A DNA stretch of 64,000 nucleotides from Bacteroidota bacterium (GTDB taxonomy: Bacteria > Bacteroidota > Bacteroidia > Flavobacteriales > Weeksellaceae): contig JAFDZI010000002.1 in NCBI GenBank assembly GCA_018266955.1, positions 62,001-126,000 on the forward strand, written 5' to 3'. The notes under the pieces were generated by a model that saw nothing but the letters and a program-made list of their open reading frames with translations, made no database searches and was not told the DNA's origin. Position 1 is the first letter of the stretch. Every line of letters begins with the position of its first letter. Made by a program: the position numbers and the translations under genes. Shown piece by piece: positions 7,452 to 16,580 of this stretch.

Positions 7452-8217
7452 TACTTTCTATAAAGCTTTTTCTTCAGAACAGTATAAACTTTCTAAAAAT
7501 AAAGAAATTTTCGGAATTCTGCTAATTCCCACGTTGGTTATTTTTGCTATTACATTCTATATTGCTTACGACTCAATTAGATCGGGAATTACAGACAGTA
7601 CTATCAATCCGTGGAAATTTATATTGGGAAGGTCTGTATTTCTTTTTTTATATATGCTGTATCCAATTTTAGTTTCACTTTTTGTCCATGCTTGTTGTGA
7701 TGTAGAATATCGGAATAGTAACTATAGAATTTTATTTACTGTTCCTATTTCTAAGTCTAAAATATTTATTTCTAAGGTTTTGTTTATCTTATTAATAGTT
7801 TTATTCTCTACATTGCTTTCATATGTGGCATTTTTAGGGTCAGGTTATATTTTAGGAATTACTTTTCCCAATATGGGTTTTCAGAATTATGATTACAGAG
7901 AAGTGATATTTTATATTTTCTTAAAATTCCATATTATGCTTTCAGCTATTGCCATGATCCAGCTTGCATTAAGTCTATTTTTCAAAAATTTTATTTATCC
8001 TATCGGTTTCAGCATGTTTATGCTTCTTTTTTCCGGGGTAGTGAGTGAGAAAAATTTTTCGGATTTTTTAGTATACACGGGAGGCTATAAATCTTATTTA
8101 AATTTTATGAGTGAAAATACCCTATTTGAAAGACTAGATTACTGTAATATAGTTGCTATATTTGTTTTTGCTTTGGGAAGTTTTTATATTTTTACGAAAA
8201 AGAAACAGTTTGTATGA
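7444..8217 (+). CDS. ABC-2 type permease, lantibiotic immunity-like
   Basis: A 257-residue integral membrane protein with about six hydrophobic segments (the first near residues 22-42, the last near 235-250). The N-terminus FYKAFSSEQYKLSKNKE resembles LanE/LanG and BcrB-like permeases, which begin with an amphipathic helix before TM1. It overlaps the ATPase gene by 8 bases and ends the three-gene unit. Likely partner of the ATPase at 6549-7451 in an immunity transporter. No terminator is obvious in the following 170 bases. Confidence 0.85.
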   Translation: MTNTFYKAFSSEQYKLSKNKEIFGILLIPTLVIFAITFYIAYDSIRSGITDSTINPWKFILGRSVFLFLYMLYPILVSLFVHACCDVEYRNSNYRILFTVPISKSKIFISKVLFILLIVLFSTLLSYVAFLGSGYILGITFPNMGFQNYDYREVIFYIFLKFHIMLSAIAMIQLALSLFFKNFIYPIGFSMFMLLFSGVVSEKNFSDFLVYTGGYKSYLNFMSENTLFERLDYCNIVAIFVFALGSFYIFTKKKQFV

Positions 8218-8388
8218 TTTTAATTACCTCGAATGGATTAAATTCTTGTGATTTTTTTAAATTTAGATAGTAAAAAGTCCATAAGCTAATAAGTTTCTTC
8301 GAAGAAATCCATATAGACACTACCTTAGGGATTATATTTTCAAATAATTAGAAAATTTACAGAAAAATTGAAAAAATAAAAGTAAATA

Positions 8389-9045
8389 TCATAAATAATT
8401 ATTTCTTAAATATTTATAAAATATTAAATCATTTTGTTCTTTAACCTCCTTAATTGAGCCATTATATAATAAAATAACTCTTGTAGAGATATCTAAAATT
8501 TCTCTATAATTATGATCTGTTATTATAATTCCTTTGTACATGGATTCTGATATTATGTTGCTTTTAAGCTCATTTATATGAATGGGGTCAATGTTTTTAA
8601 AAGGTTCATCAAGCAAAATATATTCAGCATTTGAGTGTACAATAAGTAATGTTTCAATAATTCTTTTTTGCCCTCCTGATAATTCGTTAGGTTTGCTATT
8701 TATAAACGGTTTTATTAAAGGATTGTTTAACAGAAATGTTGATTTTTCGTTACTACAAAAACTATGAATAATTTTTTTTATCTTGATATGAGAAGGAAGA
8801 AAAGAAAATTGTGGAAGGTATTTTATTATACCATTATTGTCAAAAACAGTTTTTATTATTTTATTGTTGACCTTAATAAATTTCTGGTCAGCAGGAAGAG
8901 AACCAAAAATTATTTTTAATAGTGTAGATTTTCCCATACCATTGGAGCCCAGTAATCCAATAATTTCTCCTTTACTACATGAAAGGAAAATATCATGTAG
9001 TATAGTTTTATCATCAAAAGTTTTAATTATGCTATCAACTTTCAT
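8389..9045 (-). CDS. ABC transporter ATP-binding protein (short, stand-alone)
   Basis: A 218-residue ATPase with Walker A LGSNGMGKSTL (near residue 35), signature ELSGGQKR, Walker B YILLDEPFKNIDP and a switch His (ITDHN). It is short, without a C-terminal extension, and the Q-loop is KYLPQF. It lies on the minus strand within the cluster, convergent with the ABC-2 unit and downstream of a small membrane protein gene (9195-9548) with which it may form a transporter. It could be a second immunity or export function. The ATPase identity is secure, the role uncertain. Confidence 0.88.
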   Translation of the reverse strand: MKVDSIIKTFDDKTILHDIFLSCSKGEIIGLLGSNGMGKSTLLKIIFGSLPADQKFIKVNNKIIKTVFDNNGIIKYLPQFSFLPSHIKIKKIIHSFCSNEKSTFLLNNPLIKPFINSKPNELSGGQKRIIETLLIVHSNAEYILLDEPFKNIDPIHINELKSNIISESMYKGIIITDHNYREILDISTRVILLYNGSIKEVKEQNDLIFYKYLRNNYL

Positions 9046-9059
9046 AGAAAATAATTCTT

Positions 9060-9193
9060 AATGCCAATTAAGGGTTGGATTTTTAATTCATTTGATTTTC
9101 AACAATTTAAAAATTTAATAAAAATAATTTCTAAATTTTCATCTTTGTAAGGTATTGGTTTTCAATAACAATTTTCAACCCTTAATTCGCATT
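9060..9193. repeat. 134-bp element with 18-bp inverted ends
   Basis: Bases 9060-9077 and 9176-9193 are inverted repeats matching at 17 of 18 positions, with the core AATTAAGGGTTG / CAACCCTTAATT perfect. The 98-bp interior is AT-rich and non-coding. The direct octamer ATTCTTAA occurs at 9054-9061 and 9191-9198, overlapping the ends. This is the layout of a MITE-like insertion, or of a long mRNA hairpin between the small membrane protein gene and the ABC ATPase gene. No larger element with these ends is visible in the window. Confidence 0.55.
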
Positions 9194-9194
9194 C

Positions 9195-9548
9195 TTAAAT
9201 GAGAAATAAGATAGTAAATATAATGTTAATTCCAAAAGTGGTTAACCATAAAAAAACTTTACTGAATCCTAAGTTATAATAAAAGTAATATTCATTAGGA
9301 TATATTAACTCATAAAAAATATAATGGAATATTATTGAAAAGAGAGAATAAGAGAGAACTGTTGACCTATAAGAAAATCCAAATATAATACTTACTAAAA
9401 TAGATATACATAAAGTTGGTATTAAAATTTTAGAATAGAAAAACAAATAATTTATAATTTTATTCAGCACAATATTAATTATTAATTGATAACAAAGTAA
9501 CAAAATATATTTGTTCAATATGAAAAAAATTATATATTTGTTAGACAA
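9195..9548 (-). CDS. Small hydrophobic membrane protein
   Basis: A 117-residue, very hydrophobic frame with three to four predicted membrane segments (around residues 5-25, 38-60, 66-85 and 98-115). It has no internal Met; the only start candidates are TTG codons (9546-9548, or codon 11), which weakens the call, although the length and hydrophobicity argue against chance. It lies divergently from the precursor peptide gene and upstream of the ABC ATPase at 8389-9045. It may be the membrane partner of that ATPase or an immunity protein. No family is recognised. Confidence 0.5.
   Translation of the reverse strand: MSNKYIIFFILNKYILLLCYQLIINIVLNKIINYLFFYSKILIPTLCISILVSIIFGFSYRSTVLSYSLFSIIFHYIFYELIYPNEYYFYYNLGFSKVFLWLTTFGINIIFTILFLI
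9511..9540 (+). promoter_or_regulatory. Promoter of the lanthipeptide precursor gene
   Basis: The -33 element TTG (9511-9513) and -7 element TATATTTG (9533-9540) are separated by exactly 19 bases, the Bacteroidota consensus arrangement. Transcription would begin near 9546, giving a leader of about 24 bases with no Shine-Dalgarno. The promoter overlaps the 5' end of the divergent membrane protein frame, so the two transcripts compete or are co-regulated. Confidence 0.72.
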
Positions 9549-9569
9549 AACAATTTAAATTTCAAAATC

Positions 9570-9836
9570 ATGAAAAAGAAAAAAATTTTAAAGTTTTCAA
9601 AAGAAACAGTAACAAAATTAGACAAAAATTCTAAAAAGCTTATTAACGGTGGAGCCGCTGGTATGGAACTAGCAATAGATGCAGGTTTTTCAGCTGGTTG
9701 TACTGATGGATGTGGTATAACAAAAACTCATTGGAATTGCACAGAAGCTACGTGTACTGCTGATTGTGGTTCTGCTATTAATTGCGCTCCAACATCGAAG
9801 TCTTTAGACGGTCTTACTTGTACTTTTGTTGGGTAA
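9570..9836 (+). CDS. Class I lanthipeptide precursor peptide (LanA)
   Basis: An 88-residue peptide. Residues 1-28 form a Lys-rich leader ending LINGG, the GG-type site expected to be cut by the C39 exporter downstream. The 60-residue core (29-88) holds seven Cys (44, 48, 57, 62, 66, 72, 84) and thirteen Ser/Thr, enough for several (methyl)lanthionine rings. The first part AAGMELAIDAGFSAG lacks Cys and may be linear. It lies directly upstream of LanC and the split LanB, with its own promoter and followed by a hairpin terminator. Resembles GG-leader natural product precursors of Bacteroidota. The ring pattern cannot be predicted from sequence. Confidence 0.9.
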   Translation: MKKKKILKFSKETVTKLDKNSKKLINGGAAGMELAIDAGFSAGCTDGCGITKTHWNCTEATCTADCGSAINCAPTSKSLDGLTCTFVG

Positions 9837-9862
9837 TTAAAGTACTTTTACATTAAGAATAG

Positions 9863-9886
9863 GAGGCTGTTTTTCAGCCTCTTTTT
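9863..9886 (+). terminator. Terminator/attenuator between precursor and LanC genes
   Basis: GAGGCTG (9863-9869), a five-T loop and CAGCCTC (9875-9881) form a perfect 7-bp stem followed by five T. It lies 26 bases after the precursor stop and 20 before LanC. A leaky terminator here would give far more precursor than enzyme transcript, the usual ratio in lanthipeptide operons. Confidence 0.8.
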
Positions 9887-9905
9887 AATTGGATATTTCT
9901 TGACT

Positions 9906-11099
9906 ATGAGCTTAATCATTACAAAAGAGAAACAAAAAGAATTAGAATATTTATTATACTTCATAGCTGAAGGAATTATAAATAAAAAAGATAACCCAAA
10001 TATAGGTTTACTATCTGGTGCAATGGGAGAGACCCTATTTTTATATGAATATTCTCAAATAAATAAGAATTATGAAAAATATGTCACTAAAAAAATAGAT
10101 TATATATTTGAGTCTATAGAAAACGGAAATGTCTTTCATACGTATTGTAATGGATTACCTGGAATTTGTTTGGCTATTGATTATATTCAGTCTAAAAGCC
10201 ATTTTGATTACAAGCGTTTTGATTTTGTAGATAATCAAATTGATGAATGGCTTATTGAACAATTTAATATTTGTATTAATGAAGGAAATTATGATTTCTT
10301 ACATGGAGCAATTGGAATAGGATATTATTTTTTGGAGAAATTCAAAAGTGGTCATCTCGAATCAAAAAAAACCTTAAATGTTTTATTAAAATTCATTAAT
10401 AATTCTGCAATTAATGAAAATGATTTTGTAAAGTGGAAAACTCATAATAAGGTTGTGAACATTTCTTTATCTCATGGTATGACAAGCATTGTGCTCTTTT
10501 TATTAGATCTATACAAATTAGATGTGAAATTTGATTATAATATTGAACAAATTATCAAAGGAGCAATAAATTTTATTTTAGCACAGGAAATTGATTGGAA
10601 GATGTATGGATCTTACTATCCTTTTACGTCTATCGAACAGCAAAAAGATAAAATTCATGGAAGTAGGCTATCTTGGTGCTATGGAGATCTTGGCATTGCA
10701 ATAATGCTAAGTAAGGCTTCTAAAATTTTTAATAAAACTATATGGGAAGAGAAATCTAAAGAAATATTTGAATATTCTACTACAAGAAAAAGCATTAGTG
10801 AGACTACAATAGTAGATGCAGGAATATGCCATGGAAGTTCTGGTGTTGCATTAATCTTTTATAATGAGTTTTTAAAAACAAATAATGCACATTATGCAGT
10901 AGCTGCTCAATTTTGGCTTAATAAAACACTAACCTTTTATAAAGAAGATTCAGAAAATTTTTCAAAAGTTTGTTACAACACTATTACAGGAAATTATGAA
11001 CCCAACCCTAGTATTCTCGATGGTACTTCTGGAGTAGGATTAGCCTTAATATCATTTATTAATAATAAACTTGATTGGTCAAAATTTTTAACAATATGA
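9906..11099 (+). CDS. Lanthionine synthetase C family protein (LanC cyclase)
   Basis: A 397-residue LanC-like cyclase. The zinc ligands are visible: Cys258 in SWCYGDLG and Cys308-His309 in ICHGSSG. GG-type helical repeats of the alpha/alpha barrel recur (FLHGAIGIG, SHGMTS, LDGTSGVGLAL). The enzyme catalyses Michael addition of Cys thiols to dehydroalanine/dehydrobutyrine in the precursor core. The ATG at 9906 is preferred over a TTG at 9900. Its stop overlaps the start of LanB (ATGA), so the two are translationally coupled. Length is close to the family's ~400 residues. All metal-binding residues are present, so it is probably active. Confidence 0.93.
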   Translation: MSLIITKEKQKELEYLLYFIAEGIINKKDNPNIGLLSGAMGETLFLYEYSQINKNYEKYVTKKIDYIFESIENGNVFHTYCNGLPGICLAIDYIQSKSHFDYKRFDFVDNQIDEWLIEQFNICINEGNYDFLHGAIGIGYYFLEKFKSGHLESKKTLNVLLKFINNSAINENDFVKWKTHNKVVNISLSHGMTSIVLFLLDLYKLDVKFDYNIEQIIKGAINFILAQEIDWKMYGSYYPFTSIEQQKDKIHGSRLSWCYGDLGIAIMLSKASKIFNKTIWEEKSKEIFEYSTTRKSISETTIVDAGICHGSSGVALIFYNEFLKTNNAHYAVAAQFWLNKTLTFYKEDSENFSKVCYNTITGNYEPNPSILDGTSGVGLALISFINNKLDWSKFLTI

Positions 11100-13306
11100 A
11101 AAATATGAAAAAAAAATATTCAGTATCTGATAATTTTATAATAAGATACCCTTTTTTTTCTTTTAAATACAACGATGGATGGGATATTAATGACATACAC
11201 GAGTGTGACAAGTTTCATTCCCCCTTATTTATAGCTTCCCCTACACTTTTAGATGAGTTTAAAAAGCTTAAAGAAGGAAAAATAAAAGATGTAAAATCAA
11301 TTGATAAAATTAATATTTCTTTATATAAATACTGGAGTAGAATAAAATCTAGACCTACTCCTTTTGGCTTATTTTCAGGTGTTTCTTTAGGAAAAATCCA
11401 TAATCATACTGATTTAGTTTTTAGTGAAAAATCCATAGCTAAAATTAGAATGGATATGAAATATCTATTTGATATTTTTACTTATCTTAAAGATATTCCT
11501 GAAATAAAAAATCAAGTAATTTTCTATCCCAATGACAGTATTTACTCTTTTAACAGTAAATATCGCTTTATAGAGAAAAAATATTCTAATGATTCTATTA
11601 AGTACGAAATTTCTGCTACTGACAAAAGCTCTTCTTTAAAAAAACTTTTATTATTGGCAAAAACAGGAATTAATTATAAAGGAATTGTGGATTTTCTTGT
11701 TTCAGAGGGATATAATGAAGATGAAAATTTGCATGAATATATTAATAATATCATTGATTCTCAAATTTTAATAAGTGAACTTGAACCAACATTAATAGGT
11801 GATGATTATTTGGAAAGAATTTTAAAAATTATAGAAGAGAGAAATATAAGTCACGATATTTTCAATAAACTTAAAGATTTAAAATTTGAATTAAAAATAC
11901 TGAATGAAAAAAATACTGTTATAGAGATTAGCGACATATTAAGAATAGAAAAAATTGTTAAAAACATCAAAATTCCTTTTGACAATAAATATCTTATACA
12001 GATTGATTCTACAAAGCAATTTCAATCTTCATATCTCAATAAAGATTATACTAATGAATTATTAGATGCTATTACTTTTTTATCAAAAATAGGGTCAATA
12101 AAAAATGAAAATCAGGACTTAGAAGATTTCAAATCCATTTACCAAGAAAAATATGAAAGTGAAGAAATTTCTTTACTACAAGCACTAGATCCTGAAATTG
12201 GAATAGGATATCCTGTTAGCAAAAATGTAGGAAAAGAATATAGTAATTCATTAATCAAAAATTTTCTTCTTGTAAATAATAGTGTGAAAAAAGGACAAAA
12301 AAGATGGGATCTAATACAGGATATTTTAATAGAAAAGATAATTACGGCTAAAGAAAACAAAGATAATGAAATTGTAATTTCAAAAGAGGACTTTCCTTTC
12401 TTTGACATGGTTAGATCTGATATGTCTCCTGTAATTTACTCAATTTTTGAAGCAATAAATGATACTCAAAATAACGCATTAATTTATTTAAAATTTGTAG
12501 GTAATGGTTCTGGTGCTAAATTAATGAGCAGATTTTCACGTCTTGACAAGGGGATTGAAGAGTATGTAAAAAAGTTAATGAAAATAGAGCAGGAGAAAAG
12601 TAATATTGAATTTGTAGAATTGTCCCATTTATCTGAATCTCCAAGAGTCGGAAATATTTCTATAAGACCAAGGCTTACTAATTACGAAATAACTTGTTTG
12701 TCAAATTCAAATTTAGATCAAAAATTTATTATTCCTATATCTGATATTCTTTTATCAATAAAAAGAAATAAAATTATTCTAAGATCGAAAAAACTAAAAA
12801 AAGAAATTTTCCCTACTCTTACAACTGCACATAACTTTAGAGATTCTTCTTTTCCAGTATATAGATTTTTATGTGATTTACAATATCAAAACCTTCAATC
12901 AAATGGATTAATGCTAAATATTAACCTCAATCTTAATTATATTCCTAGAATAAGATATAAAAACACAATTTTACGATTAGCAAGTTGGGAAGTAACAAAA
13001 AGCGAGCTTACAGATATTTTTGAAAAAAAACTATATGATGCTTCAAAAATGGAAAACATCAGAAAATGGATTGAAAAAAGAAATATTCCGCAATATATTT
13101 TGGTTTCAGAAGATGATAATGAAATGTTCATTGATTTCTACAATATAAATAGTATCAATGTATTTTTGTCACTACTAAAGAAAAAAAATAAACTTAAAAT
13201 AGTTGAATTTTTATATAATGATAAAACTGCTATTTTAAGAGATAGTTTTGGAAATCCTTATAGAAATCAAATAATTATACCTCTATTTAGAAATGATGAA
13301 GAATAG
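11096..13306 (+). CDS. Lantibiotic dehydratase, glutamylation domain (LanB N-terminal part)
   Basis: About 736 residues. The diagnostic RPTPFGLFSGVSLG stands near residue 90, and the later SPRVGNISIRPRLTNYEI and FRDSSFPVYRFLCDLQ match the Lant_dehydr_N region. This part uses glutamyl-tRNA to glutamylate Ser/Thr of the precursor. It lacks the C-terminal elimination domain, which is supplied by the next gene, so the LanB is split as in thiopeptide-type and some Bacteroidota systems. The start is the ATG at 11096, overlapping the LanC stop, or a second ATG at 11105. The gene is extremely AT-rich. It overlaps the following gene by 14 bases. Confidence 0.92.
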   Translation: MKNMKKKYSVSDNFIIRYPFFSFKYNDGWDINDIHECDKFHSPLFIASPTLLDEFKKLKEGKIKDVKSIDKINISLYKYWSRIKSRPTPFGLFSGVSLGKIHNHTDLVFSEKSIAKIRMDMKYLFDIFTYLKDIPEIKNQVIFYPNDSIYSFNSKYRFIEKKYSNDSIKYEISATDKSSSLKKLLLLAKTGINYKGIVDFLVSEGYNEDENLHEYINNIIDSQILISELEPTLIGDDYLERILKIIEERNISHDIFNKLKDLKFELKILNEKNTVIEISDILRIEKIVKNIKIPFDNKYLIQIDSTKQFQSSYLNKDYTNELLDAITFLSKIGSIKNENQDLEDFKSIYQEKYESEEISLLQALDPEIGIGYPVSKNVGKEYSNSLIKNFLLVNNSVKKGQKRWDLIQDILIEKIITAKENKDNEIVISKEDFPFFDMVRSDMSPVIYSIFEAINDTQNNALIYLKFVGNGSGAKLMSRFSRLDKGIEEYVKKLMKIEQEKSNIEFVELSHLSESPRVGNISIRPRLTNYEITCLSNSNLDQKFIIPISDILLSIKRNKIILRSKKLKKEIFPTLTTAHNFRDSSFPVYRFLCDLQYQNLQSNGLMLNINLNLNYIPRIRYKNTILRLASWEVTKSELTDIFEKKLYDASKMENIRKWIEKRNIPQYILVSEDDNEMFIDFYNINSINVFLSLLKKKNKLKIVEFLYNDKTAILRDSFGNPYRNQIIIPLFRNDEE

Positions 13307-14186
13307 AAAATATGCACCAGGATCAGAATGGCTTTATTTTAAAATTTACACAGGCTATAAAACAGCAGATAAGCTTTTGTTGAATAAAATTTATCCTTTA
13401 ATTATTGATTTAAAGAGGAAAAAATATATTGATCAATTCTTTTTTATAAGATATTCAGATCCTCATTATCATTTAAGAGTTAGATTGCATATCTCAGAGC
13501 ACAAAAATTTAGGTGAGGTCATTGTTTTATTTAATAAAAATTTATATAAATTATTGAATAATAATACTATATGGAAAATTCAAATTGACACATATAATCA
13601 AGAGATTGAGAGGTACAATGTTCACTTAATCGAACATATAGAAAATTTTTTTCATATTGATAGTGATTACATTATTAAAATTTTGAAAGCAATAAATATT
13701 AAATTTAATAATGATGAAGATGTAAAATGGATTATTGGTTTAAAACTTATAGATAGTTCACTTTCTTTATTTTATTCAGGGGATGAGGACAAAATGAATG
13801 TTATAAGTGCAATGAGTGAATCCTTTAAAAATGAGTTTGGGTTTAATATGTATAATTCTAAACAATTTAATAGTAAATATCGAGAGAATAAGCATACAAT
13901 AGAAGCTGTAATGTCTGGTGTAAATATAATTGATGATTATAATTATACAAATTTATACAATCTTTGTAAAAAAAGGCATAAAGACTTAATAGCATCTACA
14001 TCATTAATTAAACAGACACAATTAAAAAAACAACTATCACAGGATATAATAATTGATCTTATACATATGACAATTAATAGATTAATTCCTGCTGAAAATA
14101 GATTACACGAATTAATATTATATGACTTTGTAAAAAGATATTATTTAAGTGTAATAGCAAAGAAAAGAAACAAAAAATATAAATAA
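13293..14186 (+). CDS. Lantibiotic dehydratase, elimination domain (SpaB C-terminal-like)
   Basis: A 297-residue protein beginning MMKNRKYAPGSEWLYFKIY and continuing FFIRYSDPHYHLRVRLHI, the hallmark of the SpaB_C / thiopeptide-type bacteriocin biosynthesis domain. It eliminates glutamate from the glutamylated Ser/Thr to give dehydroamino acids. In nisin-type LanB it is fused to the glutamylation domain; here the two overlap by 14 bases and presumably form a complex. Together they total about 1,030 residues, the usual LanB length. The stop is followed by 189 bases before the exporter gene. Confidence 0.9.
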   Translation: MMKNRKYAPGSEWLYFKIYTGYKTADKLLLNKIYPLIIDLKRKKYIDQFFFIRYSDPHYHLRVRLHISEHKNLGEVIVLFNKNLYKLLNNNTIWKIQIDTYNQEIERYNVHLIEHIENFFHIDSDYIIKILKAINIKFNNDEDVKWIIGLKLIDSSLSLFYSGDEDKMNVISAMSESFKNEFGFNMYNSKQFNSKYRENKHTIEAVMSGVNIIDDYNYTNLYNLCKKRHKDLIASTSLIKQTQLKKQLSQDIIIDLIHMTINRLIPAENRLHELILYDFVKRYYLSVIAKKRNKKYK

Positions 14187-14284
14187 CATATATTTAAAAT
14201 TATTTTATTTTTAGATTTTTAACAGGTCTCATTTTTATTAGTTATAGAAAAAATTGTTAGTTAAAAATAACAAGTACAAGAGAA

Positions 14285-14338
14285 ATGTTAAAACCCATTA
14301 AAGTCAGAAGCCCTTTAGACGGTCTTGGTATATTATAA
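14285..14338 (+). CDS. Candidate 17-residue peptide, possible precursor fragment
   Basis: A short frame encodes MLKPIKVRSPLDGLGIL between the elimination-domain gene and the exporter gene. It shares 14 consecutive bases (CTTTAGACGGTCTT, 14313-14326) with the 3' end of the precursor gene (9802-9815), in the same reading frame, giving LDGL in both. It lacks Cys, so it is not itself a lanthipeptide core. It may be a remnant of a duplicated precursor, a signalling peptide or chance. Confidence 0.25.
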   Translation: MLKPIKVRSPLDGLGIL

Positions 14339-14375
14339 TAAATGAATTAATAAAGAATATATTTTAATTTTTAAA

Positions 14376-16580
14376 ATGAATTTAAGACATTTTCCCTTTT
14401 ATAAACAACCCGATGCTAAGGATTGTGGTCCAACTTGTTTGAGAATCATAAGCAAATACTATGGGAAAAATATATCTTTACAACAAATTCGTAGTCTTTC
14501 TGAAACTACTAGAGAAGGTAGCTCATTACTTGGTCTAAGTAATGCAGCAGAAAATTTAGGCTTTTCGACGTTAGGTGTTAAATTAGACTTTAATACTCTA
14601 AAAGAAGTCCCTTTTCCATGTGTTGTACATTGGAATAAACAACATTTTGTAGTTGTTTATGATATAATAGAAAAAAAAACTGATTGCAAAATAAAAATAA
14701 GTGATCCAAGTTATGGACTCATCACGTATGATGACGAAGAATTTATTAAACAATGGATAGGTAATAATGCCGATGAAAATACAGAAGAAGGAATAGCATT
14801 AATTTTAGAAACTACACCAGCTTTTTATCAAAAGGAATATGATGATGAAGAAAGTAAAGCGAGTCTCAAATTTCTTTCTAAATATTTATTCAAATACAAA
14901 TCACTAATCCTTCAGTTAGCTGTTGGTTTATTGGCGGGAAGTTTATTATCTCTTATTCTTCCATTTCTTACTCAAAGCATTGTAGATGTTGGCATACAAA
15001 ATCAAGATTTAAACTTTATTTATTTGGTATTAATTGCACAAATAATGCTTTTTTTGGGAAGAATGGGAATAGAAATTATTCGAAGTTGGATTTTGCTTCA
15101 CCTTTCTTCTAGAATTAATATTTCTATTATTTCTGATTTCTTTATTAAATTAATGAAACTTCCAATCAGTTTCTTTGATACCAGAATGACGGGTGATATT
15201 ATGCAGAGAATTAATGATCATCATAGAATTGAACAGCTTCTTACTAATTCTTCGCTAAATACTTTATTTTCTTTGGTGAATTTTATTATTTTCAGCATTG
15301 TTTTGTTGTTTTATGATTATAGGTTATTTATAGTTTATTTGGTTGGAGCAATTCTATATATAACATGGATTACATTTTTTCTTAATAAAAGAAAAGAATT
15401 AGACTATAAAAGATTTTCTCAAGTTTCCCAAGAACAAAGCAAAGTAATTGAGCTTATTAACGGAATGCAGGAAATTAAAATGCATAATGCCGAAAAACAA
15501 AAACGTTGGGGTTGGGAATTTCTGCAAGTAAAACTATTTAAATTAAGAATAAAATCACTTTCATTAGAACAATGGCAATCGGTTGGGGGAAACTTCATTA
15601 ACCAAATTAAGGATATTTTTATGAGTTTTCTTTCTGCAAAATTGGTATTAGATGGGAATCTGACTTTAGGGATGATGCTTTCAGTCCAATATATCATTGG
15701 ACAATTAAATAGTCCTTTAATGCAGTTAATTGATTTTATAAAGCAATACCAAGATGCATCTATCTCTTTGGAAAGACTTGCAGAAATACACGATAAAGAA
15801 AATGAAGAAAATCATGAAGAACAATATATTAATGATATTCCTCAAAAAGATATAGAGATAAAGAATGTTTCTTTTAGATATATCGGTACTGAACAATTTG
15901 TTTTTGAAGATTTAAATCTTATGATTCCTAATCAGAAAACTACAGCAATTGTAGGAGCCAGTGGAAGTGGCAAAACTACCCTACTAAAATTACTAATGAA
16001 ATTCTACGAACCTAATACTGGAGAAATAAAAATAGGAAGCACCAATCTTAAAAATATTTCTCCAAGATTCTGGAGAGAGCATTGTGGTGTTGTTATGCAA
16101 GATGGCTATATTTTTAATGATACCATTGCAGAGAATATTGCAGTTGGAGAAGATTATATTGACAAAAACAAATTAAGAAAATCAGTAGAAATTGCCAACA
16201 TAAAAGATTTTATTGAAGAATTACCTTTAAGTTATAACACTAAAATAGGTAATGAAGGAGTCGGAATAAGTGGTGGACAAAAACAAAGACTTTTCATTGC
16301 TCGAGCAGTATACAAATCTCCAGAATATATCTTTTTTGACGAAGCAACATCTGCTTTAGATGCCAATAATGAAAGAATCATTATGGAAAATTTAGAGCAA
16401 TTCTTTAAAGGGAAAACAGCTATAGTGATTGCTCACAGACTATCAACGGTAAAACACGCAGATAAAATTATTGTATTGGATAAAGGAAAAGTAGTAGAAG
16501 AAGGAACACATAAAGAGTTGGTAACATTAAAAGGAGAATATTATAGACTTGTTAAAAATCAATTGGAACTTGGAAACTAA
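14376..16580 (+). CDS. Peptidase-containing ABC exporter (C39, LanT-type)
   Basis: 734 residues in three parts. The N-terminal C39 peptidase carries Cys17 in KDCGPTC, His90 in KQHFVVV and Asp110 in ISDPSYG. A six-TM ABC export domain follows (about 160-440). The nucleotide-binding domain has Walker A GASGSGKTTL, signature ISGGQKQRL and Walker B IFFDEATSALD. The enzyme cleaves GG leaders and exports the modified core from the cytosol. It is the likely processing and export unit for the precursor at 9570-9836. The adaptor gene follows with an overlapping start, and the channel gene completes a type I-like route across both membranes. Confidence 0.95.
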   Translation: MNLRHFPFYKQPDAKDCGPTCLRIISKYYGKNISLQQIRSLSETTREGSSLLGLSNAAENLGFSTLGVKLDFNTLKEVPFPCVVHWNKQHFVVVYDIIEKKTDCKIKISDPSYGLITYDDEEFIKQWIGNNADENTEEGIALILETTPAFYQKEYDDEESKASLKFLSKYLFKYKSLILQLAVGLLAGSLLSLILPFLTQSIVDVGIQNQDLNFIYLVLIAQIMLFLGRMGIEIIRSWILLHLSSRINISIISDFFIKLMKLPISFFDTRMTGDIMQRINDHHRIEQLLTNSSLNTLFSLVNFIIFSIVLLFYDYRLFIVYLVGAILYITWITFFLNKRKELDYKRFSQVSQEQSKVIELINGMQEIKMHNAEKQKRWGWEFLQVKLFKLRIKSLSLEQWQSVGGNFINQIKDIFMSFLSAKLVLDGNLTLGMMLSVQYIIGQLNSPLMQLIDFIKQYQDASISLERLAEIHDKENEENHEEQYINDIPQKDIEIKNVSFRYIGTEQFVFEDLNLMIPNQKTTAIVGASGSGKTTLLKLLMKFYEPNTGEIKIGSTNLKNISPRFWREHCGVVMQDGYIFNDTIAENIAVGEDYIDKNKLRKSVEIANIKDFIEELPLSYNTKIGNEGVGISGGQKQRLFIARAVYKSPEYIFFDEATSALDANNERIIMENLEQFFKGKTAIVIAHRLSTVKHADKIIVLDKGKVVEEGTHKELVTLKGEYYRLVKNQLELGN

